Positions 1-8,636 of a stretch of DNA of 64,000 nt are shown piece after piece. How positions within the stretch are numbered: position 1 is the first letter of the stretch; every line of letters starts with the position of its first letter. The position numbers and the translations under genes were made by a program. Under the pieces are notes generated by a model. It saw only the letters and a program-made list of their open reading frames with translations. It searched no databases and was not told where the DNA came from. The stretch is taken from positions 32,497 to 96,496 of the forward strand of contig NZ_JAQZAO010000017.1 in assembly GCF_028737315.1 (NCBI RefSeq), read 5' to 3'. The stretch comes from Actinomycetospora lemnae (GTDB taxonomy: Bacteria > Actinomycetota > Actinomycetes > Mycobacteriales > Pseudonocardiaceae).

Positions 1-717
1 GAGGACCTGCCGCTGGTGCTCATCGTCCACGGCGGGCCGTGGGCGCACGACACGTGGCGCTACGACCCGGAGGCCCAGTTCCTGGCCAACCGCGGCTACG
101 CCGTCCTGCACGTCAACTTCCGCGGCTCCACGGGCTACGGCCGCCGGCACCTCACCGCCGCGGTCGGCGAGCTCGCCGGCGCCATGCACGACGACCTGAT
201 CGACGCCGCCCGCTGGGCCGTCACCGAGGGCTTCGCCGACCCCGACCGCATCGCGATCTACGGCGGCTCGTACGGGGGCTACGCCGCACTGGTCGGGGTC
301 ACGGTCACCCCCGACTTCTTCGCCGCGGCCGTCGACTACGTCGGCATCTCCGACCTCGCGAACTTCATGCGCACGCTGCCCGCGTTCGCCCGCCCCAACC
401 TGGTCAACAACTGGTACCGCTACGTCGGCGACCCGGCGGACCCCGAGCAGGAGGCCGACATGCTGTCCCGCTCCCCCATCACGATGGTCGACCGGATCCG
501 TACCCCGCTGCTCGTCGCGCAGGGCGCCAACGACGCCCGCGTGGTGCAGGCCGAGTCGGACAACATCGTGTCGTCGCTGCGGGCCCGCGGCGTGCCGGTG
601 GAGTACCTGGTCGCCGACGACGAGGGCCACGGGTTCGCGAACCCGGAGAACCGGTTCCGGCTCTACCGCGCGATGGAGGCGCACTTCGCCGAGCACCTCG
701 GCGGACGGGCCGGCTGA
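1..717 (+). CDS. S9-family peptidase, C-terminal part (5' end outside window)
   Basis: The reading frame is open from the first base, so this is the 3' part of a longer gene. The visible 238 residues form an alpha/beta-hydrolase catalytic domain of the prolyl oligopeptidase/acylaminoacyl peptidase class. An HGGP oxyanion-hole motif lies near the start, the nucleophile elbow GGSYGGY follows (Ser at about nt 268), a loop carries an Asp (QGANDARV), and the final His is in DEGHGF near nt 630. Together these give an intact Ser-Asp-His triad. The enzyme would cleave short peptides or acylated residues. The usual N-terminal beta-propeller must lie upstream of the window. Substrate cannot be told from this part. 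Confidence 0.85.
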   Translation, partial: EDLPLVLIVHGGPWAHDTWRYDPEAQFLANRGYAVLHVNFRGSTGYGRRHLTAAVGELAGAMHDDLIDAARWAVTEGFADPDRIAIYGGSYGGYAALVGVTVTPDFFAAAVDYVGISDLANFMRTLPAFARPNLVNNWYRYVGDPADPEQEADMLSRSPITMVDRIRTPLLVAQGANDARVVQAESDNIVSSLRARGVPVEYLVADDEGHGFANPENRFRLYRAMEAHFAEHLGGRAG

Positions 718-760
718 GCCGCTTGTCCGGCACGCCCGCGGCCTGTTCTGATCACCGCTC

Positions 761-1708
761 GTGGGGCACCCCAGCGCCGGCGCCGACCATCCCCGGGCCC
801 GCACCGCGTCGGGCCTCGCGATCGCGCTGCTCTCGGGGTTCTCCTTCGGGCTGGCCGGGCCGTTCGCCGCGTCGCTGATCGCGGTCGGGTGGTCGCCGCC
901 GGCGGTGGCGCTGGCCAGGCTGGCGGGCGCGGCGGTCCTCCTCGCCGTGCCGCTGGCGCTCCTCCTGGCCCGCGGGTGGCGCCCGCGCGCCGGGCACGGG
1001 CGCGCCGTGGTGGTCTACGGGCTCGTCCCGCTCGCGGGCGCGCAGGTCTGCTACTTCAGCGCCGTCGGGCACCTGTCGGTCGGCGTCGCCCTGCTCATCG
1101 AGTACACCGCGCCGGTCCTCCTGCTCGCCTGGACGTGGGCGCGCACCGCCGTCCGGCCCCGGCCCCTGACGCTGGCGGGTGCCGCGCTGGCCGTCGCGGG
1201 CCTGGTGCTCGTCCTCGACGTCGCGCGCGGGGCGGAGGTCGACGTCGTCGGCGTCCTGTGGGGCCTGGGCGCGGCGGTGTGCCTCGCGGCGTACTTCCGG
1301 CTCTCGGCCGCCGCCGGCGGGGCCGAGGGCCCGCCCGCCCTGGTGCTCACCGCGGGCGGGGCCGTCGTGGGCAGCGTGGTCGTCGCGCTGCTCGGGCTCG
1401 TCGGCCTGCTGCCGCTGACCGCGACGACCGCACCCATCGACCTCGGCGGCCGGGGTGCCCCGTGGTGGGTCGGCGTCCTGCTCGTCGCGGCCCTGTCCAC
1501 CGCGCTGGCGTACCTCACCGGCATCGCCGCGGTCGGGCGGCTCGGCTCGCGGCTCGCGTCGTTCGTGGGGCTGAGCGAGGTCCTCTTCGCCGTGCTCGGC
1601 GCCTGGTGGCTGGTGTCCCAGGAGCCGACGGCGACGCAGGTCGCGGGCGGGGTGCTCGTCGTCGGGGCGGTCGCGCTGATCCGCTGGGCGGAGCCGCCCG
1701 GTCCCTAG
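761..1708 (+). CDS. EamA/DMT-family transporter (RhaT/YdcZ-like exporter)
   Basis: A 315-residue membrane protein starting at GTG 761. About ten hydrophobic segments fall into two similar halves, the layout of the drug/metabolite transporter superfamily with two EamA repeats. Length and the lack of a signal peptide fit the family. Such proteins export amino acids or small metabolites; substrate cannot be predicted. Its TAG stop overlaps, on the opposite strand, the stop of the convergent hydrolase at 1705, so the two genes share four bases at their 3' ends. Confidence 0.85.
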   Translation: MGHPSAGADHPRARTASGLAIALLSGFSFGLAGPFAASLIAVGWSPPAVALARLAGAAVLLAVPLALLLARGWRPRAGHGRAVVVYGLVPLAGAQVCYFSAVGHLSVGVALLIEYTAPVLLLAWTWARTAVRPRPLTLAGAALAVAGLVLVLDVARGAEVDVVGVLWGLGAAVCLAAYFRLSAAAGGAEGPPALVLTAGGAVVGSVVVALLGLVGLLPLTATTAPIDLGGRGAPWWVGVLLVAALSTALAYLTGIAAVGRLGSRLASFVGLSEVLFAVLGAWWLVSQEPTATQVAGGVLVVGAVALIRWAEPPGP

Positions 1709-2499
1709 GTCGGCGCGAGCCCGGTGAGCACCCCCACCAGCCGCGCGGGGTGCAGCTGGATCCCCACGTGCGAGGTGGGCACGTCCACCACGGCGAACGG
1801 CACCGCGAGCACCGCGTCGGCCTCGCGGACGAACCGGTCCTGCAGCGCCGGCGACATCGCGCGGTCCTCGGAGAGCCGCACGTAGGTGTGCGGCAGCAGG
1901 CCCCAGGCGCCCGGGTCGACACGCACGGCGTCCTCGTCGATCGCGAGGGCCTCGCGGACGTCCATCGCCGCGAGCAGCGCGAGCAGCTCGGCGCGGGTGC
2001 CGTCGGCGAGCAGCGCGTCCTGGAGCGCGTCGAGGGCCGTCGGGTCCTGGGTGTGCAGGTCGACCCGCAGCTCGCCGACCTCGGCCGGGTCGGCGGTCAT
2101 GAGGCTCGGTGCGATCCGGTCGAGGGCCGACGGCCCGGTGTCGGCGAGGTAGGTCGACGGGCCGGCGGCGACGCAGCACCACGCGGAGACGTAGACGACG
2201 TGGTCGAGCAGCTCGGGCACGGCGTTCGCGACCGCGGTGACCGTCATCCCCCCGCGGCTGTGGCCCACGAGCACCACCGGGCCGTGCTCGCGCGCCGCGC
2301 GGACGACCTCGACGACCGCGGCGACGTCGTCGGCGGTGGAGATCCCGGCCATACCGGTCGGTCGCGCGTCGAGCCCGTGGCCGGGCAGGTCGACGGCGAC
2401 GGCCCGGTGGCCCCGCAGCGCGAGCGCGCGGGCGACCGGCCCCCAGTGCGAGGCGTTGGCGAACGCGCCGTGGACGAGGACGTAGGTGGTCGGTGACAT
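1705..2499 (-). CDS. alpha/beta-fold hydrolase
   Basis: A 264-residue single-domain hydrolase. The N-terminus runs into VHGAF (oxyanion hole), the nucleophile elbow is VGHSRGG, and a C-terminal TSHVGI supplies the catalytic His. This resembles salicylate esterase/methyl-ester hydrolase-like proteins of actinomycetes. ATG at 2499 is chosen because a GGGGAGCG-type ribosome site lies just upstream; a longer in-frame start at 2547 would add residues not typical of the family. It converges with the EamA gene with a four-base overlap. Substrate unknown. Confidence 0.85.
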   Translation of the reverse strand: MSPTTYVLVHGAFANASHWGPVARALALRGHRAVAVDLPGHGLDARPTGMAGISTADDVAAVVEVVRAAREHGPVVLVGHSRGGMTVTAVANAVPELLDHVVYVSAWCCVAAGPSTYLADTGPSALDRIAPSLMTADPAEVGELRVDLHTQDPTALDALQDALLADGTRAELLALLAAMDVREALAIDEDAVRVDPGAWGLLPHTYVRLSEDRAMSPALQDRFVREADAVLAVPFAVVDVPTSHVGIQLHPARLVGVLTGLAPT

Positions 2500-2561
2500 C
2501 CCACGCTCCCCACGGACGACGAACGCGGCGCACCGAGGACGGTGCACCGCGTTCGTGGACG

Positions 2562-2634
2562 TAGCCCCGAGGGGATTCGAACCCCCGCTACCGCCTTGAG
2601 AGGGCGGCGTCCTAGGCCGCTAGACGACGGGGCC
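2562..2634 (-). tRNA. tRNA-Glu (anticodon CUC)
   Basis: Read on the minus strand, a complete cloverleaf can be drawn. The acceptor stem starts GGCCCCG, the D-arm contains TCTAGCGGCCTAGGA, and the anticodon stem CCGCC/GGCGG holds the loop CTCTCAA, giving anticodon CUC. The T-arm contains the universal TTCGAAT. CCA is not encoded. It sits next to a tRNA-Gln gene upstream of ileS. Confidence 0.95.
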
Positions 2635-2682
2635 CTAGGAGAACGGCGACGACTCTAGATCACGGTCCGCCACCGCTCGCAG

Positions 2683-2754
2683 CTGGGGTACCAGGACTCG
2701 AACCTAGAACAACTGAACCAGAATCAGCCGTGTTGCCAATTACACCATACCCCA
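2683..2754 (-). tRNA. tRNA-Gln (anticodon CUG)
   Basis: Minus-strand cloverleaf with acceptor stem TGGGGTA/TACCCCA. The anticodon stem GCTGA/TCAGT (one G-U pair) encloses the loop TTCTGGT, giving anticodon CUG. The T-loop is TTCGAGT. Actinobacteria charge this tRNA through Glu-tRNA(Gln) and the GatCAB amidotransferase, whose genes lie at 25-28 kb in this window. Confidence 0.95.
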
Positions 2755-2883
2755 TGGCGATCACCGAGCGTGACGCATCGCCCTGCCCGCTGACGTCGAC
2801 CAGTCTAGGACATGGCCGCACGGCGGTTCGACACCCCCCGGGACGGGCCCCGACCCGCAGGTCAGGACCGCGGTGTCCCGCCC

Positions 2884-2908
2884 GGTAGCCTGGCTGAGTT
2901 GGGCTACC
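2884..2908 (+). promoter_or_regulatory. Hairpin in the ileS 5' leader
   Basis: A perfect 7-bp inverted repeat, GGTAGCC and GGCTACC with an 11-nt loop, ends 22 nt before the ileS GTG. It is in a position to affect ribosome access. No T-box consensus is seen, so its role is unproved. Confidence 0.4.
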
Positions 2909-2930
2909 GCACGACCAGGAAGATCGAGAC

Positions 2931-5900
2931 GTGAGCTCTCAGCCGTCCACCGGTACCGCGGGTCAGCCCGCGTTCGCACCCCTGCCCGCGAGCGTGGACC
3001 TGCCCGCGATCGAGCGCGAGGTCCTGGCCCGCTGGGCCGACCGTGACGTGTTCCGTCGCACCCTCGAGCGCACCGCCGGCGGCGAGCCGTGGATCTTCTA
3101 CGAGGGCCCGCCCACCGCGAACGGCCAGCCCGGCACCCACCACGTCGAGGCCCGCGCGTTCAAGGACCTCTTCCCCCGGTTCAAGACCATGCGCGGCTAC
3201 CACGTGCCGCGCCGCGCGGGGTGGGACTGCCACGGCCTGCCGGTCGAGCTCGCCGTCGAGAAGGAGCTCGGCTTCACCGGCAAGGGCGACATCGAGCAGT
3301 ACGGCATCGCCGAGTTCAACGCCGCGTGCCGCGAGTCGGCGCTGCGCAACGTCTCGGCCTTCGCTGCGATGACCGAGCGCATGGGCTACTGGGTCGACCT
3401 CGACGAGGCCTACCTGACGATGGCCCCGCGCTACGTCGAGAGCGTCTGGTGGTCGCTCAAGAAGATCTTCGACGACGGGCTGCTCGTCGAGGACCACCGC
3501 GTGACGCCGTACTGCCCGCGCGACGAGACGCCGCTCTCGGACCACGAGGTCGCGCTCGGCTACGAGGACGACGTCGACCCCTCGGTCTACGTCCGCTTCC
3601 CGCTGACCGACGGGCCCTGGGTCGGGGCGGCCCTGCTGGTGTGGACGACGACGCCGTGGACCCTGCCGTCGAACACCGCCGTGGCCGTCGCGCGCGACAT
3701 CACCTACGTCCGCGCGACCACGGCCGACGGTGACGACCTCGTCGTCGCCGAGGACCTCCTGCGGGTGCTGGGTGAGGACGCGCAGGTCACCGACCGCCTC
3801 GCCGGCGCGGACCTGCTCGGAAGCCACTACCGCCGCCCGCTCGAGATCATCGACCCCGAGCGCTTCGGAGACGCCCACCGCGTCGTGCACGGCGACCACG
3901 TCACCACCGACGCCGGCACCGGCCTGGTGCACATGGCGCCCGCCTTCGGCGCCGAGGACCACCTCGTGGCCAAGGCCGAGGGCCTCGAGATGGTCAACCC
4001 GATCGGGCCGGACGGGCACTTCGACGCCGACGTCCCGCTCGTCGGCGGGATGTTCTTCAAGAGCGCCGACCCGACGCTGGTCGAGGAGCTGCGGGCGCGC
4101 GGCGTGCTGTGGCGCTCGGAGTCGTACGAGCACTCCTATCCGCACTGCTGGCGCTGCCACACCCCCCTGATCTACTACGCGCTCCCGTCGTGGTTCATCC
4201 GCACCACCGCGATCCGCGACCGCCTGGTCGAGGAGAACGAGCGGACGAACTGGTATCCGCCGCACATCAAGCACGGCCGCTACGGCGGGTGGCTCGAGAA
4301 CAACGTCGACTGGGCGCTCTCGCGCAACCGCTACTGGGGCACGCCGCTGCCGATCTGGCGCAACGACGCCGACCCGTCGGAGATGGTGTGCGTCGGTTCG
4401 CTGGCCGAGCTCTCGCAGTGGGTGGGCGAGGACCTCGCCGAGCTCGACCCGCACCGCCCCTACGTCGACGACGTCACCTTCCCGGCGCCCAGCGGCACCG
4501 GCACGATGCGCCGCGTCAGCGACGTCATCGACGTCTGGTACGACTCGGGCGCGATGCCGTTCGCCCAGTGGGGCGCGCCGCACCACCACGAGGCCGACTT
4601 CGCGCAGGCCTACCCCGCGCAGTACATCTGCGAGGCGATCGACCAGACCCGCGGCTGGTTCTACTCGCTGATGGCCGTGGGCACGCTGGTGTTCGACCGG
4701 TCGTCCTACGAGAACGTCGTGTGCCTCGGCCTGCTGCTCGACGAGCAGGGCCGCAAGATGTCGAAGCACCTGGGCAACGTGCTCGACCCGTTCGAGCTCT
4801 TCGAGTCCCACGGCGCCGACGCGGTGCGGTGGCTGATGCTGGCGCAGGGCTCGCCGTGGGTCGACCGGCGCGTCGGGCACGAGGCGCTGCGCGAGATCGT
4901 CCGCAAGGTCCTGCTGACCTACTGGAACACCGCGTCGTTCCTCGTCACGTACGCGAACGCGTCGGGGTGGCGGCCGTCGGGCACGGAGCGCAGCGGAGCT
5001 GGACCATCGACCGGGGAGCCGGTGCGCAGCGACCACCCGATGGACCGCTGGGTGCTCGGCGAGCTGGCGACCTGCGTCCGCGAGGTCACCCGCGCGCTCG
5101 ACGACTTCGACTCCTCGAGCGCCGGCCGCGCGATCTCGTCGTTCGTCGACGGCCTGTCGAACTGGTACGTCCGGCGCTCGCGTCGGCGCTTCTGGAACGG
5201 CGACACCGCGGCGCTGGCGACGCTGCACCACTGCGTCGAGACGCTCTCGCGGCTCATGGCGCCGTTCATCCCGTTCACCACCGACCACCTGTGGACGCGG
5301 CTGCAGGGCGACGTCGTCGAGGGCGCGCCCGACTCGGTGCACCTCGCCGACTGGCCGGTCGTCGACGAGACGGCGATCGACCCGGTGCTCGCCGAGCGCA
5401 TGACGCTCGTGCAGCGCATCGTCGAGCTCGGCCGGTCGACCCGCGCCGCCAGCGGGGTGCGCACGCGCCAGCCGCTGTCGCGCGCGGTGGTGGCCGCCCC
5501 CGGGTTCGCCGACCTGGGCTCCGACGACGAGGGCAGGGGCCTGCTCGCCGAGATCGCCGAGGAGCTCAACGTCGGGCGCGTCGAGGCGGCGGGGTCAGAC
5601 CTCGTCGAGGTCACCGTGAAGCCGAACTTCCGGGCGCTGGGCAAGCGCTTCGGGAAGCAGACGCCGGCCGTGGCCGAGGCCGTCAAGGCGTCGACGACCG
5701 CGCCGGTCGACGGGACGCTCACGGTGGTCGTCGACGGCGCCGAGGTCGCGCTCTCGGGCGACGAGATCGTCGTCGAGGAGAGCCCGCGCGAGGGCTGGGC
5801 GGTGCGGAGCGAGGGCGGGCTCTCGGTCGGTCTGGACACCGAGCTCACCGACGAGCTGCGCGCCGCGGGCCTCGCGCGCGACGTCGTGCGCGTCGTGCAG

Positions 5901-6131
5901 GAGGCGCGCAAGACCCGGGGGCTCGAGGTCTCCGACCGCATCGCGCTGACCTGGGCCGCCGAGCGCGCCGACGTCGCCGACGCCGTGCGCACCCACGCCG
6001 GCACCATCGCCGAGGAGGTCCTCGCGGTCGAGATGACCGAGGGGGCCGTGAACGGGGACGCCGCCGCGCGTTCCGACGATCTCGCGCTGGCCGTCGCGAT
6101 CGCCCCCGCCGCCGGCGCCGCGGGGGCGTGA
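2931..6131 (+). CDS. ileS: Isoleucyl-tRNA synthetase, type 2-like, with GTHH in place of HIGH
   Basis: A 1066-residue class I synthetase that charges tRNA(Ile). The ATP-binding signature after PTANGQP reads GTHH (residues 68-71) instead of HIGH, and the second signature is KMSKH (609-613). An editing (CP1) domain, an anticodon-binding domain and a C-terminal extension follow. Length and motifs fit the eukaryote-like IleRS2 type common in actinomycetes. A variable stretch near residues 684-697 (nt 4981-5021) encodes [11 protein letters not shown] and is a copy of the short dispersed repeat described separately. Start GTG 2931 lies 22 nt after a hairpin. The gene stands alone, followed by a convergent transporter. 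Confidence 0.97.
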   Translation: MSSQPSTGTAGQPAFAPLPASVDLPAIEREVLARWADRDVFRRTLERTAGGEPWIFYEGPPTANGQPGTHHVEARAFKDLFPRFKTMRGYHVPRRAGWDCHGLPVELAVEKELGFTGKGDIEQYGIAEFNAACRESALRNVSAFAAMTERMGYWVDLDEAYLTMAPRYVESVWWSLKKIFDDGLLVEDHRVTPYCPRDETPLSDHEVALGYEDDVDPSVYVRFPLTDGPWVGAALLVWTTTPWTLPSNTAVAVARDITYVRATTADGDDLVVAEDLLRVLGEDAQVTDRLAGADLLGSHYRRPLEIIDPERFGDAHRVVHGDHVTTDAGTGLVHMAPAFGAEDHLVAKAEGLEMVNPIGPDGHFDADVPLVGGMFFKSADPTLVEELRARGVLWRSESYEHSYPHCWRCHTPLIYYALPSWFIRTTAIRDRLVEENERTNWYPPHIKHGRYGGWLENNVDWALSRNRYWGTPLPIWRNDADPSEMVCVGSLAELSQWVGEDLAELDPHRPYVDDVTFPAPSGTGTMRRVSDVIDVWYDSGAMPFAQWGAPHHHEADFAQAYPAQYICEAIDQTRGWFYSLMAVGTLVFDRSSYENVVCLGLLLDEQGRKMSKHLGNVLDPFELFESHGADAVRWLMLAQGSPWVDRRVGHEALREIVRKVLLTYWNTASFLVTYANASGWRPSGTERSGAGPSTGEPVRSDHPMDRWVLGELATCVREVTRALDDFDSSSAGRAISSFVDGLSNWYVRRSRRRFWNGDTAALATLHHCVETLSRLMAPFIPFTTDHLWTRLQGDVVEGAPDSVHLADWPVVDETAIDPVLAERMTLVQRIVELGRSTRAASGVRTRQPLSRAVVAAPGFADLGSDDEGRGLLAEIAEELNVGRVEAAGSDLVEVTVKPNFRALGKRFGKQTPAVAEAVKASTTAPVDGTLTVVVDGAEVALSGDEIVVEESPREGWAVRSEGGLSVGLDTELTDELRAAGLARDVVRVVQEARKTRGLEVSDRIALTWAAERADVADAVRTHAGTIAEEVLAVEMTEGAVNGDAAARSDDLALAVAIAPAAGAAGA
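4981..5011 (+). repeat. Dispersed short repeat, copy A (inside ileS)
   Basis: Core CGGAGCGCAGCGGAGC followed by TGGACCATCG. It is read in frame as ERSGAGPS in a linker of IleRS. Related copies are at 16971-17004, 35412-35444, 44239-44271 and 62274-62307. Confidence 0.8.
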
Positions 6132-6144
6132 CGCGCGCGAGGGG

Positions 6145-7434
6145 TCAGCCGGCCGGCACCTCGTGCGTCGCCGCCGACCGGGCCGACCCCTCGCGCAGCC
6201 CGAACACCGCGACGAGGCTGAGCAGCGACAGCGCGGTGACGTACAGCGCGATCGGCGTCGACGACCCCGTCGCGCCGAACAGGGCCGTGGCGACCAGCGG
6301 CGTCACCGCCCCGCCGACCATGCCGCCGACCTGGTACGCGATGGAGATCCCGCTGTAGCGCACGCGCACCGGGAAGATCTCGGCGAACAGGCCGCCCTGG
6401 GCGCCGGCCATGATGCCCTGGACGATCGCCGCGACCGCGAACGCGAGCCCGGCGAGGGCCGCCGACCCCGTGTTGACCAGCGCGAACATCGGCAACGGCC
6501 AGACGACGGCGGTCAGGGCACCGACGACGAACACCCGGCGCGAGCCGAACCGGTCGGAGAGCACGGCCGCGACGACGATCGTCGCCACCCACACGACCGT
6601 CGACAGCATGATCAGCGTCAGCAGCGTCGTGCGCTCGTAGTCCAGCGCCGTCGTGCCGTAGCTCAGCATGTAGACGATCACCGTGTAGCCGACGGCCGGC
6701 GGCGCGATCGAGGCGAGGCTCGCGAGCGCCAGCACCTTCGGGTGGCGCCGGAGGAGGTCGGCGACCGGGACCGTGCTCGTCTCCCGGCGCTGCTTGACCT
6801 GCTCGAACTCCGGCGCGTCCTGCAGCCGGCTGCGCACGACGAAGCCGACGACCACGAGCACGACCGACAGCAGGAAGGGGATGCGCCAGCCCCACGACCG
6901 GAACGACTCGTCGGGCAGGCCGGCGACGGCGAGGAAGGCGAGGTTCGAGGTGAGCACACCGATCGGCACGCCGAACTGGGCGAAGCTGCCGTAGACCGCG
7001 CGCCGGCGGCTCGACGCGTGCTCGGTGGCGATGAGCACGGCGCCGCCCCACTCCCCGCCGACCCCGAAGCCCTGCAGGAGGCGCAGCAGCACGAGCAGCA
7101 GCGGGGCCGCGATGCCGATCGCCGCGTACGTCGGGAGCACGCCGATGAGCGCGGTCGCCCCGCCGGTGAGCAGCAGCGTCAGCACGAGCATGGCCTTGCG
7201 GCCGATGCGGTCGCCGAAGTGCCCGATCACCGCGGCGCCGAGCGGGCGCGCGACGAACCCGACCGCGAAGGTCCCGAACGCCGCGAGCGTGCCCGCCACG
7301 GAGGAGAACTGCGGGAAGAAGAGGCTCCCGAACACCAGCGCCGCGGCGGTGCCGAAGATGTAGTAGTCGTACCACTCGATCGACGTGCCGACGAAGCTCG
7401 CCGCGAAGATGCTCCTGCGCGAGGGACCGGCCAT
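6145..7434 (-). CDS. MFS transporter, metabolite:H+ symporter (MHS) type
   Basis: A 429-residue, twelve-helix membrane protein. The N-terminal SIEWYDYYIFG is the hallmark of the MHS branch (shikimate, alpha-ketoglutarate and proline/betaine symporters). The loop GDRIGRKAML is the conserved loop 2-3 motif of the superfamily. ATG 7434 is used because the long upstream extension reads through unrelated sequence. It lies 47 nt downstream of the CoA-transferase gene on the same strand, so the pair probably imports and activates one organic acid. The substrate is not evident. Confidence 0.9.
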   Translation of the reverse strand: MAGPSRRSIFAASFVGTSIEWYDYYIFGTAAALVFGSLFFPQFSSVAGTLAAFGTFAVGFVARPLGAAVIGHFGDRIGRKAMLVLTLLLTGGATALIGVLPTYAAIGIAAPLLLVLLRLLQGFGVGGEWGGAVLIATEHASSRRRAVYGSFAQFGVPIGVLTSNLAFLAVAGLPDESFRSWGWRIPFLLSVVLVVVGFVVRSRLQDAPEFEQVKQRRETSTVPVADLLRRHPKVLALASLASIAPPAVGYTVIVYMLSYGTTALDYERTTLLTLIMLSTVVWVATIVVAAVLSDRFGSRRVFVVGALTAVVWPLPMFALVNTGSAALAGLAFAVAAIVQGIMAGAQGGLFAEIFPVRVRYSGISIAYQVGGMVGGAVTPLVATALFGATGSSTPIALYVTALSLLSLVAVFGLREGSARSAATHEVPAG

Positions 7435-7481
7435 GGTCAGGCAGGGAAGCGCACCGGGGCACGCGCGGGCAACAGCGCGGC

Positions 7482-8636
7482 TCAGGTCTCCCGGAACTCG
7501 GAAAGGACCGCCTCGGTGTGCTCGCCGACGTCGGGGACCGCACCCATGCGCAGCTCGCGGCCGGCGAGCCCGATCGGCGGCACCAGCGCCGGGACCGCAC
7601 CCGCCGGCGAGCCGACCGTGCGCCAGCGGTCGCGGGCGGCGTGCTGCGGGTGGGCGAGGACGCCGTCGTCGCCGACGAGGTCGCGCCGGCGGGCGTGCGC
7701 GATGCCGGCGCTCGCGAGGCGCCCGACGACCTCCTCGCCGTCGAGCGCGCCCAGCACGGCGTCGATGGCCGCGTGGAGCTCGTCGCGGTGCTCGAGGCGC
7801 GCGGAGCCGGTGGCGAAGCGGTCGTCGGTCGCGAGGGCCTCGTCGCCGAGGACCTCGGCGCAGAAGCGGTCCCACTCCCGCTCGTTCTGGATCGCGAGCA
7901 CGACCTCGGTGCCGTCGCCGGCGACGAACGTGCCGTAGGGCGCGATGGCGGGGTGGGAGGTGCCGGCGCGCCGGGGCGCGTGGCCGGCGCCCGCAGCGTA
8001 GGTCAGCGGGAAGCCCATCCACTCGCTCAGCGCGTCGAAGAGGCTGACCTCGATCGCCGTCCCCTCCCCCGTGCGCTCCCGCTCGTAGAGGGCGGCGAGG
8101 ATGCCGGAGAACGCGTACATGCCGGCCCCGATGTCGGCGGCCGGGATGCCCGCCTTGGCCGGGTGCTCGGGCGTGCCGGTCATGGTCACCAGGCCCGTCT
8201 CGGCCTGGATGAGCAGGTCGTAGGCCTTGGCGTCGCGATAGGGACCCGACGAGCCGTAGCCCGAGATGCTGCAGTGCACGAGACGCGGGTGCTCCCGGCG
8301 CAGCTCCTCGGCGCCGAGCCCCAGGCGCTCCGCGGCGCCGGGCGCGAAGTTCTGCACGAACACGTCGGCACGGGCGAGGATCCGGCGCAGGGCGGCGAGC
8401 GCGTCGGGGTCCTTGAGGTCGAGCGTGACGCTCTCCTTGCCCCGGTTGAGCCAGACGAAGTGGCTGGACAGGCCGTGCACGACGGTGTCGTAGTCGCGGG
8501 CGAAGTCGCCGCGTCCCGGCCGTTCGACCTTGACGACGCGGGCGCCGAGGTCGGCGAGGTGGCGCGTCGCGAGCGGCGCGGCGACCGCCTGCTCGCAGGC
8601 CACCACCAGGACGCCGTCCAGCGGGAGAGAGGTCAC
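7482..8636 (-). CDS. CaiB/BaiF (class III) CoA-transferase
   Basis: A 384-residue family III CoA-transferase that moves CoA between carboxylic acids. The N-terminal Rossmann-like part contains VVKVERPGRGDFARD, in which the Asp is the usual catalytic residue, and the family motif NRGKESVTLDLKDP follows. A central YGSSGPYRDAKAYDLL block and the usual length complete the match. The start is placed at GTG 8636 because homology begins there; a longer start at 8792 would add low-complexity residues. Coupled with the MHS transporter downstream. Confidence 0.88.
   Translation of the reverse strand: MTSLPLDGVLVVACEQAVAAPLATRHLADLGARVVKVERPGRGDFARDYDTVVHGLSSHFVWLNRGKESVTLDLKDPDALAALRRILARADVFVQNFAPGAAERLGLGAEELRREHPRLVHCSISGYGSSGPYRDAKAYDLLIQAETGLVTMTGTPEHPAKAGIPAADIGAGMYAFSGILAALYERERTGEGTAIEVSLFDALSEWMGFPLTYAAGAGHAPRRAGTSHPAIAPYGTFVAGDGTEVVLAIQNEREWDRFCAEVLGDEALATDDRFATGSARLEHRDELHAAIDAVLGALDGEEVVGRLASAGIAHARRRDLVGDDGVLAHPQHAARDRWRTVGSPAGAVPALVPPIGLAGRELRMGAVPDVGEHTEAVLSEFRET

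Noticed and set aside
2755..2930. T-box riboswitch upstream of ileS
   Set aside because: Actinobacterial ileS genes often have one, but the gap lacks a convincing T-box consensus and specifier stem; only one short hairpin is seen.
2904..5342. An 812-aa minus-strand protein opposite ileS
   Set aside because: Composition is dominated by Arg, Val, Asp and His as expected from the antisense of a GC-rich gene; ileS explains the region fully.
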